Below are positions 45,595-54,275 of a stretch of 64,000 nucleotides of DNA, one piece after another. The notes beneath the pieces are model-generated. The model did no database searches, was not told the DNA's origin, and was given only the letters and a program-made list of their open reading frames with translations. Position 1 is the stretch's first letter. Every line of letters begins with the position of its first letter. The DNA is taken from positions 485,010-549,009 of the forward strand of contig CAJGBI010000001.1 of the NCBI GenBank assembly GCA_904424815.1, given 5' to 3'. The stretch comes from Puniceicoccaceae bacterium Marseille-Q1082. GTDB lineage: Bacteria > Verrucomicrobiota > Verrucomicrobiia > Opitutales > Intestinicryptomonadaceae. A program made the position numbers and the translations under genes.

Positions 45595-47199
45595 ATGATG
45601 GACAGGAGGGAATTTGCATTGCGCGCGGCCGCGTTTGCATTTGCCGCGGCTTGCGGAAAAATAACTTTTGCCGGCGGCGGGAACGCGGGGTTTGAAAGGG
45701 TTTTCGCCAAAACCGACTCCCCGAAAAATCCGCCGATTCCGGACGGAAAACGCCCGTCCGGCGGTCTCGATTATTTCAGGCTCGACGGCGACCCCGACGG
45801 GGTATTGCTGAAATTTCCAAAGTTTGCGGGAAAGCTCAAAAATCATAAAAACCCAAAGCTGAAACTGTGCTTCGGCAACGCCCTCGAAAACCGCGACAGC
45901 TTTTCTCTTTTCGCGCGCTCGGCGAAAGACGGCCGCATTCTCGCAAGGCTCAACCTCGTAAATCTCTTCGGGTTCGAGCCCGTGCGGTTCGACATTCCTT
46001 TGGAAGACGCGGGGGAGATAGAGCGCTACGGAATCGTCGTGACATACGCGCGCATGGAGCGCAAAGACGCCAAGTTCATATCGAAGGGGGATCCCGTGTG
46101 CCTGTTCGCCGAATCCGCCGCCGAAAAGCTCGACGCCCACGCGCCTCATTTGCTCTTGTACGGGGAAGGTTTCGACCCGAAGGCGGCGTTCCGCAAAAAT
46201 TTTCTGTCGCTCAACTGCATATTGCCGTTCGGCTGGATGAGCGGCTGCCAGACGGAGGGGCTGCGGGAGCTCGCCGAATCCGGAGACGCGGAGGCCGAAA
46301 GCGCGCTCAGGGCGCACTTGGATTTCTTCCTCGACGACGAAAAAGGCGTGGTGTTCAACGACCCGCTCTCGAATCTCTGCGAGAACGGAAAGTTCCATTC
46401 GGAGGAGGATTTTCTGCCGTTTGTTGCGATAACGTCCCTGTATCCGGAGCACAAGGCGGTGCAAATGTTCCTGAAATGGGCGGCTCCGCGCATGAAGAGG
46501 AACGCCAAGACGCCCGCAGTCAGGCGCTTTCTTTCCACGGAAGGGTGCTACACCTACGCCTATCCGCTCATGAAAATCGCGATATCGCGCGGCGACCCGA
46601 AGCTCGCGCAGTTCGCGCTCGACGAAATTCTCGCCCGCATAGGCAGGCTGGCAGGGCCGGACGGCGGAATTTGCCAGCGCGCTCCGGCAAACCAAAAACC
46701 AGGGCTCAAAAATTGGGGCAGGGGGGCGGCGTGGTATATGCTGGGCCTGGTTCAGACCATGCGCGCGCTCGGGAGCTCGCCGCTCAAAAATGCCGGGCTC
46801 CAAGGGGCGGAAAAGATAAAAAAGGCGCTTGCCGGCGGGGCGGAATATTTGGCGCGGTTTCAGAATCCCGACGGGAGCTGGCATTGCTTTGTGGACGACC
46901 CCGCGACTCTTCCGGAAAGCTCGGGGACGGCGGGGATCGCGGCGGCGTTCGCGCTCGGGGCGGAGGCCGGGCTGCTCGATAAATCTTATATGCCGCGCGC
47001 CGAAAAAGCCCTCGAATGGTTTATGTCCCCGCAAAACATAGAGCCCGACGGATTCTCGAAAAACGTCACGCAGTCGAACCGGATAGGCGACGCCTTCCAG
47101 CGCTCCGGCTACCGCGTGATAATGCCGATATCCTCGGGGCTCGCGGCGCATATAATCGCCGTGAAAACGCGCGGCGATGGCAAACGGCGGCCGGCGTAG
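45595..47199 (+). CDS. Tat-exported GH88/GH105-like glycosidase
   Basis: The 534-residue protein starts with a twin-arginine-type signal (MMDRREFALRAAAFAFAAAC). Its C-terminal half has the alpha/alpha six-barrel pattern of unsaturated glucuronyl or rhamnogalacturonyl hydrolases: NWGRGAAWYMLGLVQTM, FQNPDGSWHCFVDDP and SSGTAGIAAAFALG. The N-terminal 190 residues are a separate beta-rich domain. Substrate is not certain; pectin or host glycan fragments are plausible. Start codons at 45583, 45595 and 45598 are close together; 45595 best fits the AAAGGA sequence. A terminator follows at 47236. Confidence 0.55.
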   Translation: MMDRREFALRAAAFAFAAACGKITFAGGGNAGFERVFAKTDSPKNPPIPDGKRPSGGLDYFRLDGDPDGVLLKFPKFAGKLKNHKNPKLKLCFGNALENRDSFSLFARSAKDGRILARLNLVNLFGFEPVRFDIPLEDAGEIERYGIVVTYARMERKDAKFISKGDPVCLFAESAAEKLDAHAPHLLLYGEGFDPKAAFRKNFLSLNCILPFGWMSGCQTEGLRELAESGDAEAESALRAHLDFFLDDEKGVVFNDPLSNLCENGKFHSEEDFLPFVAITSLYPEHKAVQMFLKWAAPRMKRNAKTPAVRRFLSTEGCYTYAYPLMKIAISRGDPKLAQFALDEILARIGRLAGPDGGICQRAPANQKPGLKNWGRGAAWYMLGLVQTMRALGSSPLKNAGLQGAEKIKKALAGGAEYLARFQNPDGSWHCFVDDPATLPESSGTAGIAAAFALGAEAGLLDKSYMPRAEKALEWFMSPQNIEPDGFSKNVTQSNRIGDAFQRSGYRVIMPISSGLAAHIIAVKTRGDGKRRPA

Positions 47200-47235
47200 A
47201 GACGGCTTGGCGCGGATTGCGGTCAAAAAACGCAA

Positions 47236-47266
47236 AAAAGCGGCGAGAATAAAACTCGCCGCTTTT
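47236..47266 (+). terminator. rho-independent terminator after the GH88/105-like gene
   Basis: AAAAGCGGCGAG pairs with CTCGCCGCTTTT over 12 bp around a 7-base loop. The remaining gap to 47458 shows no gene or other structure. Confidence 0.85.
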
Positions 47267-47458
47267 CTATCCGGAGTTTTTTATCGCCGAAATTTGCGCA
47301 AAGAATTTTGTCTTTGGGATTCATCGTTGCGATCGCATTTGAATCATGCGGAACCCAGAATCTGAGGTTTGCAATAGGGCGCGCGGTGCAAGCGCGTTCG
47401 TAGTGCAGATTTCCACCCGGGGCTTGAAATTTTCCCAAATTTGCCTTTTTATTAGTTC

Positions 47459-48985
47459 ATGCGTAAGACAGTTTGCCTTTTATTCGCGGCGTTTTGCTTT
47501 GCGGCGGGCGCGCTTGCCGCTGTTGCCGGCGTTTCCGTGGAATCCTTTATCCGCCAGAGGCTTTCGCCGCAGCCAAAAGAGCTTGAAATATTCGAGGGCA
47601 TGTATGTGTTGGACGGCGATTCTGCCGTTCATATTTCCGTTTCGTCGCCGCTTTCGGATTCCCAGAAACTGGCTGTCGCCGACATCTTCCGCCGCTATTG
47701 GCGCCTGTCCCCCGCGCTCGAATTTTCGGAGGACGCGGCAAACGCCAACCTGGGCCCGGAGGGGTCCGAAACGGAGATTTCTTCGGGCGGAATAAAAATC
47801 CGCGCGAGGGATTTTTCCGCGCTGAGGCAGGCTTTGAAAACCCTGCGGCAGTTCGCCGAGGCGGAGCGCGACGGCCCCGGGCAGGTCTTTGCGCTCGCGA
47901 AAATCAGGGATTTCGCGTCTCTGGAATTCAGGGGAATACACCTGTGCGTATTTCCCGAGACCACCCTCGAAGAGCTCGAAAAGTATGTCCGCCTCGCAGA
48001 GTACTACAAGTTCAATTATGTCGTCATAGAGCCGTGGGGAGTTTTTCCGTTCGAGAGCCATCCGGAGTTCGCCTACGCCGACAGGAAAATCGACAGAAAG
48101 GGCTTTAAAAAAATAATAGACTATTGCCGCGGCGCGGGAATCGTGCCGATTCCCCAGCTTAGCGTTTTGGGGCACGGCTCGCAGAGCAGGCATTTGTCGG
48201 GCAAGCACGCGGTTTTGGCGGCGCATCCGGAGCTCGCTAACATCTACGAGCCGCTCGGGTGGTGCTACTGCATGTCGAGCGAAAGGGCTGGGAAAATCCT
48301 CAAGGACTTGGTCTCCGAGCTCCACGAATTTTACGGCAACCCCCCGTATTTCCACATCGGCTGCGACGAGGCCTACGATATGGCGACATGCTATAAGTGC
48401 CGCGCGCAAAATCCGGCTTCGCTTTTCGTCGGGCATCTGGACAAGTTCCGCAAGTTTCTGCGCTCCCGCGGCGCGCGCCCGATAATCTGGCACGACATGC
48501 TTCTGGACCGCGAGGATCCGCGGTGGGCGGGGGAGGTCGCATCCGGAACCCGTGATACGGCGAAGGCGCTTGGGGCGCTCGGCAAGGACATCGTGATAGC
48601 CGACTGGCAGTACGGCGGCGCCGAGAACGGCGGCGGCTTCAACACGCCGAAACATTTCAAGGAGGCGGGATTCGATGTGCTCGTCTGCCCGTGGGAGTCG
48701 GACTCCGGAATTTCAGCCCTCGCGAAAACCGCTAAGGACGAAAAACTCTTCGGATTTCTCCAAACCACGTGGCACCACATATACGGCAACAAACGCTACG
48801 CCTCTTTCTTCCGCCGCGCGGGCGACGCCGCGTGGAACGGGGGGCGGCCGCCCGCCGGCGGAAAATTCGCGGATTCCGCGCTAACTCTCATTCCCGAGCT
48901 TTCGCACGTCGCGGGCGACATGAAGGCGTCGTATTCCGCCGCCGGAACTTCCCTGAGCCAGATTTCAAAAAGCATTTCGGATTGA
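47459..48985 (+). CDS. secreted GH20 beta-N-acetylhexosaminidase-like protein
   Basis: The 508-residue protein has a signal peptide (MRKTVCLLFAAFCFAAGALA) and a GH20-type domain. After a small alpha/beta domain (about 45-150) the TIM barrel shows FRGIHLCVFPETTLEELEK, IPIPQLSVLGHG-like text (IVPIPQLSVLGHG), and the catalytic Asp303-Glu304 pair in HIGCDEA. GH20 enzymes release GlcNAc or GalNAc by substrate-assisted catalysis; chitin, peptidoglycan or mucin fragments are possible substrates. It is transcribed alone. Confidence 0.8.
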   Translation: MRKTVCLLFAAFCFAAGALAAVAGVSVESFIRQRLSPQPKELEIFEGMYVLDGDSAVHISVSSPLSDSQKLAVADIFRRYWRLSPALEFSEDAANANLGPEGSETEISSGGIKIRARDFSALRQALKTLRQFAEAERDGPGQVFALAKIRDFASLEFRGIHLCVFPETTLEELEKYVRLAEYYKFNYVVIEPWGVFPFESHPEFAYADRKIDRKGFKKIIDYCRGAGIVPIPQLSVLGHGSQSRHLSGKHAVLAAHPELANIYEPLGWCYCMSSERAGKILKDLVSELHEFYGNPPYFHIGCDEAYDMATCYKCRAQNPASLFVGHLDKFRKFLRSRGARPIIWHDMLLDREDPRWAGEVASGTRDTAKALGALGKDIVIADWQYGGAENGGGFNTPKHFKEAGFDVLVCPWESDSGISALAKTAKDEKLFGFLQTTWHHIYGNKRYASFFRRAGDAAWNGGRPPAGGKFADSALTLIPELSHVAGDMKASYSAAGTSLSQISKSISD

Positions 48986-49600
48986 TCCGGCTCCGGCGGT
49001 TTTGCGCGGGGCGCGGAGGGCGCGTTGTTTTGGGGCGTTTGGGGCGCGCCGGCAAGATTCCCGCGCAAAACCCGCGCGGCGGGATTTTGCTCAGGGTTTT
49101 TTGCTCGGAAAAATTTTTTCTGAGGCGAATTTTTGCGCATATGCCTTGCGGGTTGCGGCGGACAGGGGGGCTTTGCGCCGCAGCAGGCGCGAATCCCGCC
49201 CGCCGCGGGGCTGTTCCGGAGGGCGGCAGTTTTACCCGCGGAGCGCAAAATCCGCTTTTTACAGTTATGCGGAACGCTTTGATTTAACTGTTTAACAAGA
49301 AAAATTCCCCGCGCTCCCGCACGGACTCCGCGTAATTTCTTGACGCGCCAAAAATAATATTCAAAAATATCCCGCAAGATTTGTTTACCGTCATCTTCTA
49401 TGATCTCGCATCCGCGCTCTCTTAGGATGGGTTCCCAAATCGGGGCAATCGGGGGTTCCATAGAGCCCCGGAAACCGTTCGGCCTCAATTTTCCGACTTT
49501 TGCCCGTTGGGTGCGTCATTTTTTTGCGCATTCCGATTCACGTCGGCTTCGTCCGGTTTCCGCACGCATGTGAAGAACAATCAATAAAAACAAAAAACAT
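48986..49600. other. 615-bp intergenic stretch
   Basis: This stretch holds no complete gene. Its first part is very GC-rich and low in structure. From about 49250 it becomes AT-richer (about 40% GC over 49321-49380 by hand count) and contains the gene remnant described at 49250-49461 and a TTTAACTGTTTAAC sequence near 49283. The last 60 bp are the AT-rich leader of ppdK. Confidence 0.4.
49250..49461 (-). pseudogene. possible remnant of a small protein gene
   Basis: From an ATG at 49461 the minus strand reads MEPPIAPIWEPILRERGCE and then EIIEDDGKQILRDIFEYYFW. Both are protein-like, with a codon mix unlike the flanks. After about 70 codons the frame runs into GC-rich low-complexity sequence with no proper C-terminus. 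I do not recognise the family. It could be a decayed gene, a real small protein ending through a frameshift, or chance. Confidence 0.25.
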
Positions 49601-52360
49601 ATGGCAAAAAAAGTTGCTAAGAAAACGGCGTCAAAGAAGGCGGCTGCAAAATCCGCCCCCAAGGCCGGCAAACGAAAATTCATATATCTGTTCGGGGCGA
49701 AAACCGACGGCGACGCGTCGATGAGAAACCTCCTCGGCGGCAAGGGCGCAAACCTTGCGGAAATGGCCCGCATAGGCCTCCCCGTACCCCCCGGATTCAC
49801 CATCACAACCGAAGTCTGCGACTATTTTTATTCTAACGGGAAAAAGTATCCCGCGTCGCTGGCCGCCGACGTCAAGGCGGGCGTGGCGTCCGTGGAGGGG
49901 CAGATGGGCAAGACTTTCGGCGACGAGCGCGACCCGCTCCTGTTCTCAGTGCGCTCCGGCGCGCGCGAATCCATGCCAGGCATGATGGACACCATTCTCA
50001 ACCTCGGCCTGAACGACAAGACTGTCGAGGGCCTCGCCTCCAAGACGGGCAATCCGCGCTTCGCGTGGGACTGCTACCGCCGCTTCGTCCAGATGTACGG
50101 CGACGTCGTCATGGGCGTGCAGGCGCGCAACGAGGCCGAATCCGAGCCTTTCGACGAAGCAATGGGCGTCTTGAAGGCGGAAGTCGGCGCCAAGATGGAC
50201 ACCGACCTTTCGGTTGACGACCTCAAAGAGCTCGTCAAGCGCTACAAGGCGCTGATAAAATCCCGCACGGGCAAATCCTTCCCGCAGGACGTTTACGAGC
50301 AGCTCTGGGGGGCGATAGGCGCGGTATTCAACTCCTGGATGAACGACAGGGCGATAATCTACCGCCAGAAGTACAACATTCCCGCCAGCTGGGGCACGGC
50401 GGTCAACGTGCAGACGATGGTGTTCGGCAACAAGGGCGACACGAGCGCCACGGGGGTGGCTTTCACGCGCGACCCCGCCAACGGCGAAAACGTGTTCTAC
50501 GGCGAGTACCTCATCAACGCCCAGGGCGAGGACGTCGTCGCCGGCGTGCGCACGCCGCACAAGATTTCAATGCTCGAAAAGGAAATGCCCAAGGCGTACA
50601 AAGAGCTTTTGTCCATCCGCAAAAAGCTCGAAAGGCATTTCAAGGACATGCAGGACTTCGAGTTTACCATCGAGGAAAACAAGCTCTTCATGCTCCAGAC
50701 CCGCAACGGCAAGCGCACGGGCTTGTCCGCCGTCCGCATAGCGGTGGAAATGAACAAAGAGGGCTTCATGTCCGAAAAGACCGCCGTGCTCAAAATTCCC
50801 GCCGACTCGATTTCGAGCCTTCTCGTGCCCGTATTTGACGAGGCCGCCGTCAAGAAGGCGAAGGTTCTCGCCAAAGGGTTGCCCGCGGGCCCCGGGGCCG
50901 CGAGCGGGCAGGTTGTGTTCGCCGCTTCCGCCGCGGAGCTTCTAAATTCGCAGGGCAAAAAGGTGATTCTCTGCCGCGAGGAAACTTCGCCCGAAGACCT
51001 GCGCGGCATGATAGCCGCCGAGGGCATTCTGACCTCCCGCGGCGGGGTGAGCTCGCACGCGGCGCTCGTGGCGCGCCAGATGGGCAAAGTCTGCATTTGC
51101 GCCGCAAGCGACATATCGATGGACTACTCCAAGCGCGTGATGAGCGTCGGCAATGTTGTCGTCAAGGAGGGCGACTACATCTCCATAGACGGCACCACCG
51201 GCGAAATCTTCCTCGGAGAAATCGAGACCGCGCCCAGCGAGGTAATCCGCGTGCTCTCCGGCAAAATGAAGCCCGCCAAGAGCTACACCTACCGCCTCTT
51301 CGACACCGTTATGAAGTGGGCCGACAAATACCGCAAGCTCGGCGTGCGCACCAACGCGGACACTCCCGCGCAGGCTAAGATGGCCGTTGAGCTCGGCGCC
51401 GAGGGCATCGGGCTCTGCCGCACGGAGCACATGTTCTTCGAGGGCGACAGAATCGACGCCGTGCGCGAGATGATTCTGGCGACCGACGCTTCCGAAAGGC
51501 AGAAGGCGCTCGACAAGCTCCTCCCGTACCAGCGCAGGGATTTCGAGGGCATATTCAAGGCGATGGGCGGCCTGCCCGTCACCGTCCGCCTGCTCGACCC
51601 GCCGCTCCACGAATTCCTCCCTCACGAGAGCTCGGCGCGCGCGCAGCTGGCGGAAAAGATGAACGTCTCCCCCGAAATCGTCGCCGAAAGGTGCAAGGCT
51701 CTTGAAGAGCAGAACCCGATGCTCGGGCACCGCGGCTGCCGGCTCGGCAACAGCTATCCGGAGATCACCAGAATGCAGGCGCGCGCGATTTTCGAGGCCG
51801 CCGCCAACGTAATGAAGGGCAAGAAACCCGTCAAGGTAAAGGTGGAAATCATGGTGCCGCTCGTCGGATTCGTGCAGGAGCTCAAATTCCAGGCGCAGAA
51901 TATCCGCGAGGTCGCGGAGGAAGTTATGGCGCGCAAGAAGGTCAAGATAGACTATATGCTCGGCACCATGATAGAGGTTCCGCGCGGCGCGCTGACCGCC
52001 GATGAAATCGCGCAGGAGGCGCAGTTCTTCTCCTTCGGCACAAACGACCTCACGCAGACCGGCCTCGGAATGAGCCGCGACGACTCCGGCAGCTTCCTCG
52101 GCAGGTACAAGGAGCTCGACATACTCCCGAAGAACCCGTTCGCGTCCATCGACGTCGAGGGCGTCGGGCAGCTCGTGCGCATCGGCGCGGAGAAGGGCAG
52201 GAGCGCCAGAAAGGACATCAAGCTCGGCATCTGCGGCGAACACGGCGGAGATCCGGACTCGATCAGGTTCTTCAACGAGATCGGCCTCAATTACGTCAGC
52301 TGCTCGCCGCCGCGCGTTCCCGTCGCGAGGCTCGCGGCGGCGCAGGCCGCCCTCAAATAG
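49601..52360 (+). CDS. ppdK: pyruvate, phosphate dikinase
   Basis: Interconverts pyruvate + ATP + phosphate with PEP + AMP + PPi. The 919-residue protein has the nucleotide-binding domain ([40 protein letters not shown]), the phosphohistidine domain with His486 in [12 protein letters not shown], and the PEP-binding barrel with [17 protein letters not shown] and Cys878 in [10 protein letters not shown]. The Thr two residues before the catalytic His, the regulatory phosphorylation site in plants, is Ser484. The first 25 residues are a Lys/Ala/Ser-rich basic tail not found in most PPDKs. A terminator follows. It fits with the probable PPi-PEPCK at 59057. Confidence 0.95.
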   Translation: MAKKVAKKTASKKAAAKSAPKAGKRKFIYLFGAKTDGDASMRNLLGGKGANLAEMARIGLPVPPGFTITTEVCDYFYSNGKKYPASLAADVKAGVASVEGQMGKTFGDERDPLLFSVRSGARESMPGMMDTILNLGLNDKTVEGLASKTGNPRFAWDCYRRFVQMYGDVVMGVQARNEAESEPFDEAMGVLKAEVGAKMDTDLSVDDLKELVKRYKALIKSRTGKSFPQDVYEQLWGAIGAVFNSWMNDRAIIYRQKYNIPASWGTAVNVQTMVFGNKGDTSATGVAFTRDPANGENVFYGEYLINAQGEDVVAGVRTPHKISMLEKEMPKAYKELLSIRKKLERHFKDMQDFEFTIEENKLFMLQTRNGKRTGLSAVRIAVEMNKEGFMSEKTAVLKIPADSISSLLVPVFDEAAVKKAKVLAKGLPAGPGAASGQVVFAASAAELLNSQGKKVILCREETSPEDLRGMIAAEGILTSRGGVSSHAALVARQMGKVCICAASDISMDYSKRVMSVGNVVVKEGDYISIDGTTGEIFLGEIETAPSEVIRVLSGKMKPAKSYTYRLFDTVMKWADKYRKLGVRTNADTPAQAKMAVELGAEGIGLCRTEHMFFEGDRIDAVREMILATDASERQKALDKLLPYQRRDFEGIFKAMGGLPVTVRLLDPPLHEFLPHESSARAQLAEKMNVSPEIVAERCKALEEQNPMLGHRGCRLGNSYPEITRMQARAIFEAAANVMKGKKPVKVKVEIMVPLVGFVQELKFQAQNIREVAEEVMARKKVKIDYMLGTMIEVPRGALTADEIAQEAQFFSFGTNDLTQTGLGMSRDDSGSFLGRYKELDILPKNPFASIDVEGVGQLVRIGAEKGRSARKDIKLGICGEHGGDPDSIRFFNEIGLNYVSCSPPRVPVARLAAAQAALK

Positions 52361-52400
52361 AGAAAAAGAAAAATGCGGGAAGCCGTCTTCCCGTTCCGCA

Positions 52401-52430
52401 AAAAGCCGCCCGAGGGGGCGGCTTTTTTTT
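52401..52430 (+). terminator. rho-independent terminator after ppdK
   Basis: AAAAGCCGCC and GGGCGGCTTTT pair across a short CGAGG loop, followed by a run of eight T. The rest of the gap to 52623 is AT-rich and includes the palindrome TTTAAC-t-GTTAAA near 52506, a possible operator, but no gene. Confidence 0.88.
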
Positions 52431-52623
52431 GCGCGTGGTGCGGCGGAGCGTTAGAGGAGGGGGGCGCGGAAGCGGGCTTTTGGGCGGGAAGGGGGGCGGA
52501 ATTAATTTTAACTGTTAAATAAAATAACTTTAAATAGCGTTGTAAATTTCTGAAAATTCCGTTTGATGCGAAATAAATCGGCGGCTTTCCGCAGACCGTG
52601 ATAACCCGCATTCAATCAAGCCC

Positions 52624-54063
52624 ATGAAACGTTTGCCCACATTGATTCTCGCAGCCTTCGCATTGTCATCGCCGCTCGCGACAGCCGACACTCTCTACTA
52701 CGAGGGCTGGGGGTATTGGAACACTCCGTCGCACTGGTGGACGGACGCTTCCGGAACTCCTGCCGGCAGGATTCCCACCGCCGACACCGACGTGATTGTC
52801 TCAGGCGTCGAGCTGAGCGACAATTCGACCCAAATAAACACGACGGGCATCGATACCATAAAGAGCCTCACTTTCGACGGAACGCAGACTTTTGGCAACA
52901 CGCAAAATATATGGTTCCACGACGGATTTACAATAAGCGGCGATTTTTACTACGCCACTTCCGGCACCGGCAACATGTTGGCGTTTGTCGGGACCGACCG
53001 CGAATTTAACGTGGGCGGTTCTTTTACCGTGGATGCGTCCGCCAACAGCGGAAGGTCGTGGGTTGCGTTTTACCGGCAGACTACGACGGATTCCCGCATC
53101 GGAACGGTAAACATAAAAAACGGCTTGAAGATAATCGGCGGCACGGGCAACGTTGCGATGCTCACCTTAAACGCCAAGGATACTTTCGTGACGGGAAAAG
53201 TGAGGCTCGCCAACGCCAATTCCGTCCTCAATCTGACGCGCGCCATCAAGACAAACGACACCTACGTCAACAACTTCACCTGCGACGGACTCGATGGCAC
53301 GGGGAAAATCACCATAGGCGCGACTCCCTATGGCGGCACGGGGACGCCCACCGTCATACAGAACATGATTTTTACAAACTCCACTGACTCGTCTTTCGAC
53401 GGCATTTCAAAAGGGCAATACAACGATTCCGCGGCAAACATAACGGACGCCTCGGAGCTCAACATTGAAATGAACGCCGCAAACTCCGGCGCGGTTCAGA
53501 CGCTCAGGCTCAAACAGAGCGCGTACGCGACGGTTGCCGACAATATTTCGGTAAAGAACGGCCATCTCAACCTTTACGGCGACACTGCGTTCAAAACCCT
53601 CTCGATTTCCGGCGGCAGGTTCGGCGCGGCGGCTGCGGCGGATCCCGGGGCGACCGCTCCGGACATCGGTTCCGTGGCGTTCGAGAGCGGCGCGTGGTCG
53701 GGGGGCGCGATAGTTTTCGACATATCGACTTCCGGCGCTTCGTTTGACAAAATATCCTTTTCCGGAACTTTCGACAAGGCGGAGGGCGCGGAGATTTCCT
53801 TGCAATTTGAATTTGACGCCGACGGAATGCGGGATCTCATAGAAATGGGCGAATCTACGTTTGAAGATTTGATTACCTATGCCGAGGGAAGCTCGATTGA
53901 GGGAACCGTATTGCGCGGAGTCTCCAACGGGTTTTCCTACGAGGCGGTTTTTGGCGCCACCGGCATGGACGTGGCGTTTGCGCAGATTCCGGAGCCCGCG
54001 GCGTTTGCCGCGGCGTTCGGGGGTCTTGCGCTCGCGCTGGCTGCCCGAAGGGCGCGCAAATAG
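52624..54063 (+). CDS. PEP-CTERM surface protein
   Basis: The 479-residue exported protein has a signal peptide (MKRLPTLILAAFALSSPLA), a Thr/Asn/Gly-rich beta-helix-like body with repeats such as IDTIKSLTFDGTQTFGN, and a C-terminal PEP-CTERM sorting tag: IPEPAAFAAAFGGLALALAA followed by Arg-Arg-Ala-Arg-Lys. Such tags are processed by exosortase, usually in bacteria that make an exopolysaccharide matrix. The exosortase is not in the window. The body resembles autotransporter-passenger-like surface proteins of Verrucomicrobia; function unknown. Confidence 0.8.
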   Translation: MKRLPTLILAAFALSSPLATADTLYYEGWGYWNTPSHWWTDASGTPAGRIPTADTDVIVSGVELSDNSTQINTTGIDTIKSLTFDGTQTFGNTQNIWFHDGFTISGDFYYATSGTGNMLAFVGTDREFNVGGSFTVDASANSGRSWVAFYRQTTTDSRIGTVNIKNGLKIIGGTGNVAMLTLNAKDTFVTGKVRLANANSVLNLTRAIKTNDTYVNNFTCDGLDGTGKITIGATPYGGTGTPTVIQNMIFTNSTDSSFDGISKGQYNDSAANITDASELNIEMNAANSGAVQTLRLKQSAYATVADNISVKNGHLNLYGDTAFKTLSISGGRFGAAAAADPGATAPDIGSVAFESGAWSGGAIVFDISTSGASFDKISFSGTFDKAEGAEISLQFEFDADGMRDLIEMGESTFEDLITYAEGSSIEGTVLRGVSNGFSYEAVFGATGMDVAFAQIPEPAAFAAAFGGLALALAARRARK

Positions 54064-54275
54064 GGGCGGATTTTACGCAAGCTACCGCGGCAGGCCCGGA
54101 CGCCAGCCGCGTTTTTTTTGCCGTTTTTTAGTTTTGCACGCGCGCGGCGCGCCGGAAAATTTGCGTTTTGCGCGGCGCGCGAAATCTTGCGCTTCTTTCG
54201 CAGCCGCGCCGAAAGGCGCGCGCAGGGAATTTTACGCTTGCCGCGCGCGGCAAGCGGGCTGCGCAAAAGGGGGCG
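54064..54275. other. convergent gap with GC-rich palindromes
   Basis: The gap between two convergent genes holds no gene. It contains a perfect 20-bp palindrome, GCTTGCCGCGCGCGGCAAGC, at 54236-54255 and other GCGCGC-rich inverted repeats. These could terminate transcription from both sides. Confidence 0.4.

Noticed and set aside
45490-47235. 581-codon minus-strand frame opposite the GH88/105-like gene
   Set aside because: Antisense shadow; the plus strand has a Tat signal and a recognisable glycosidase pattern.
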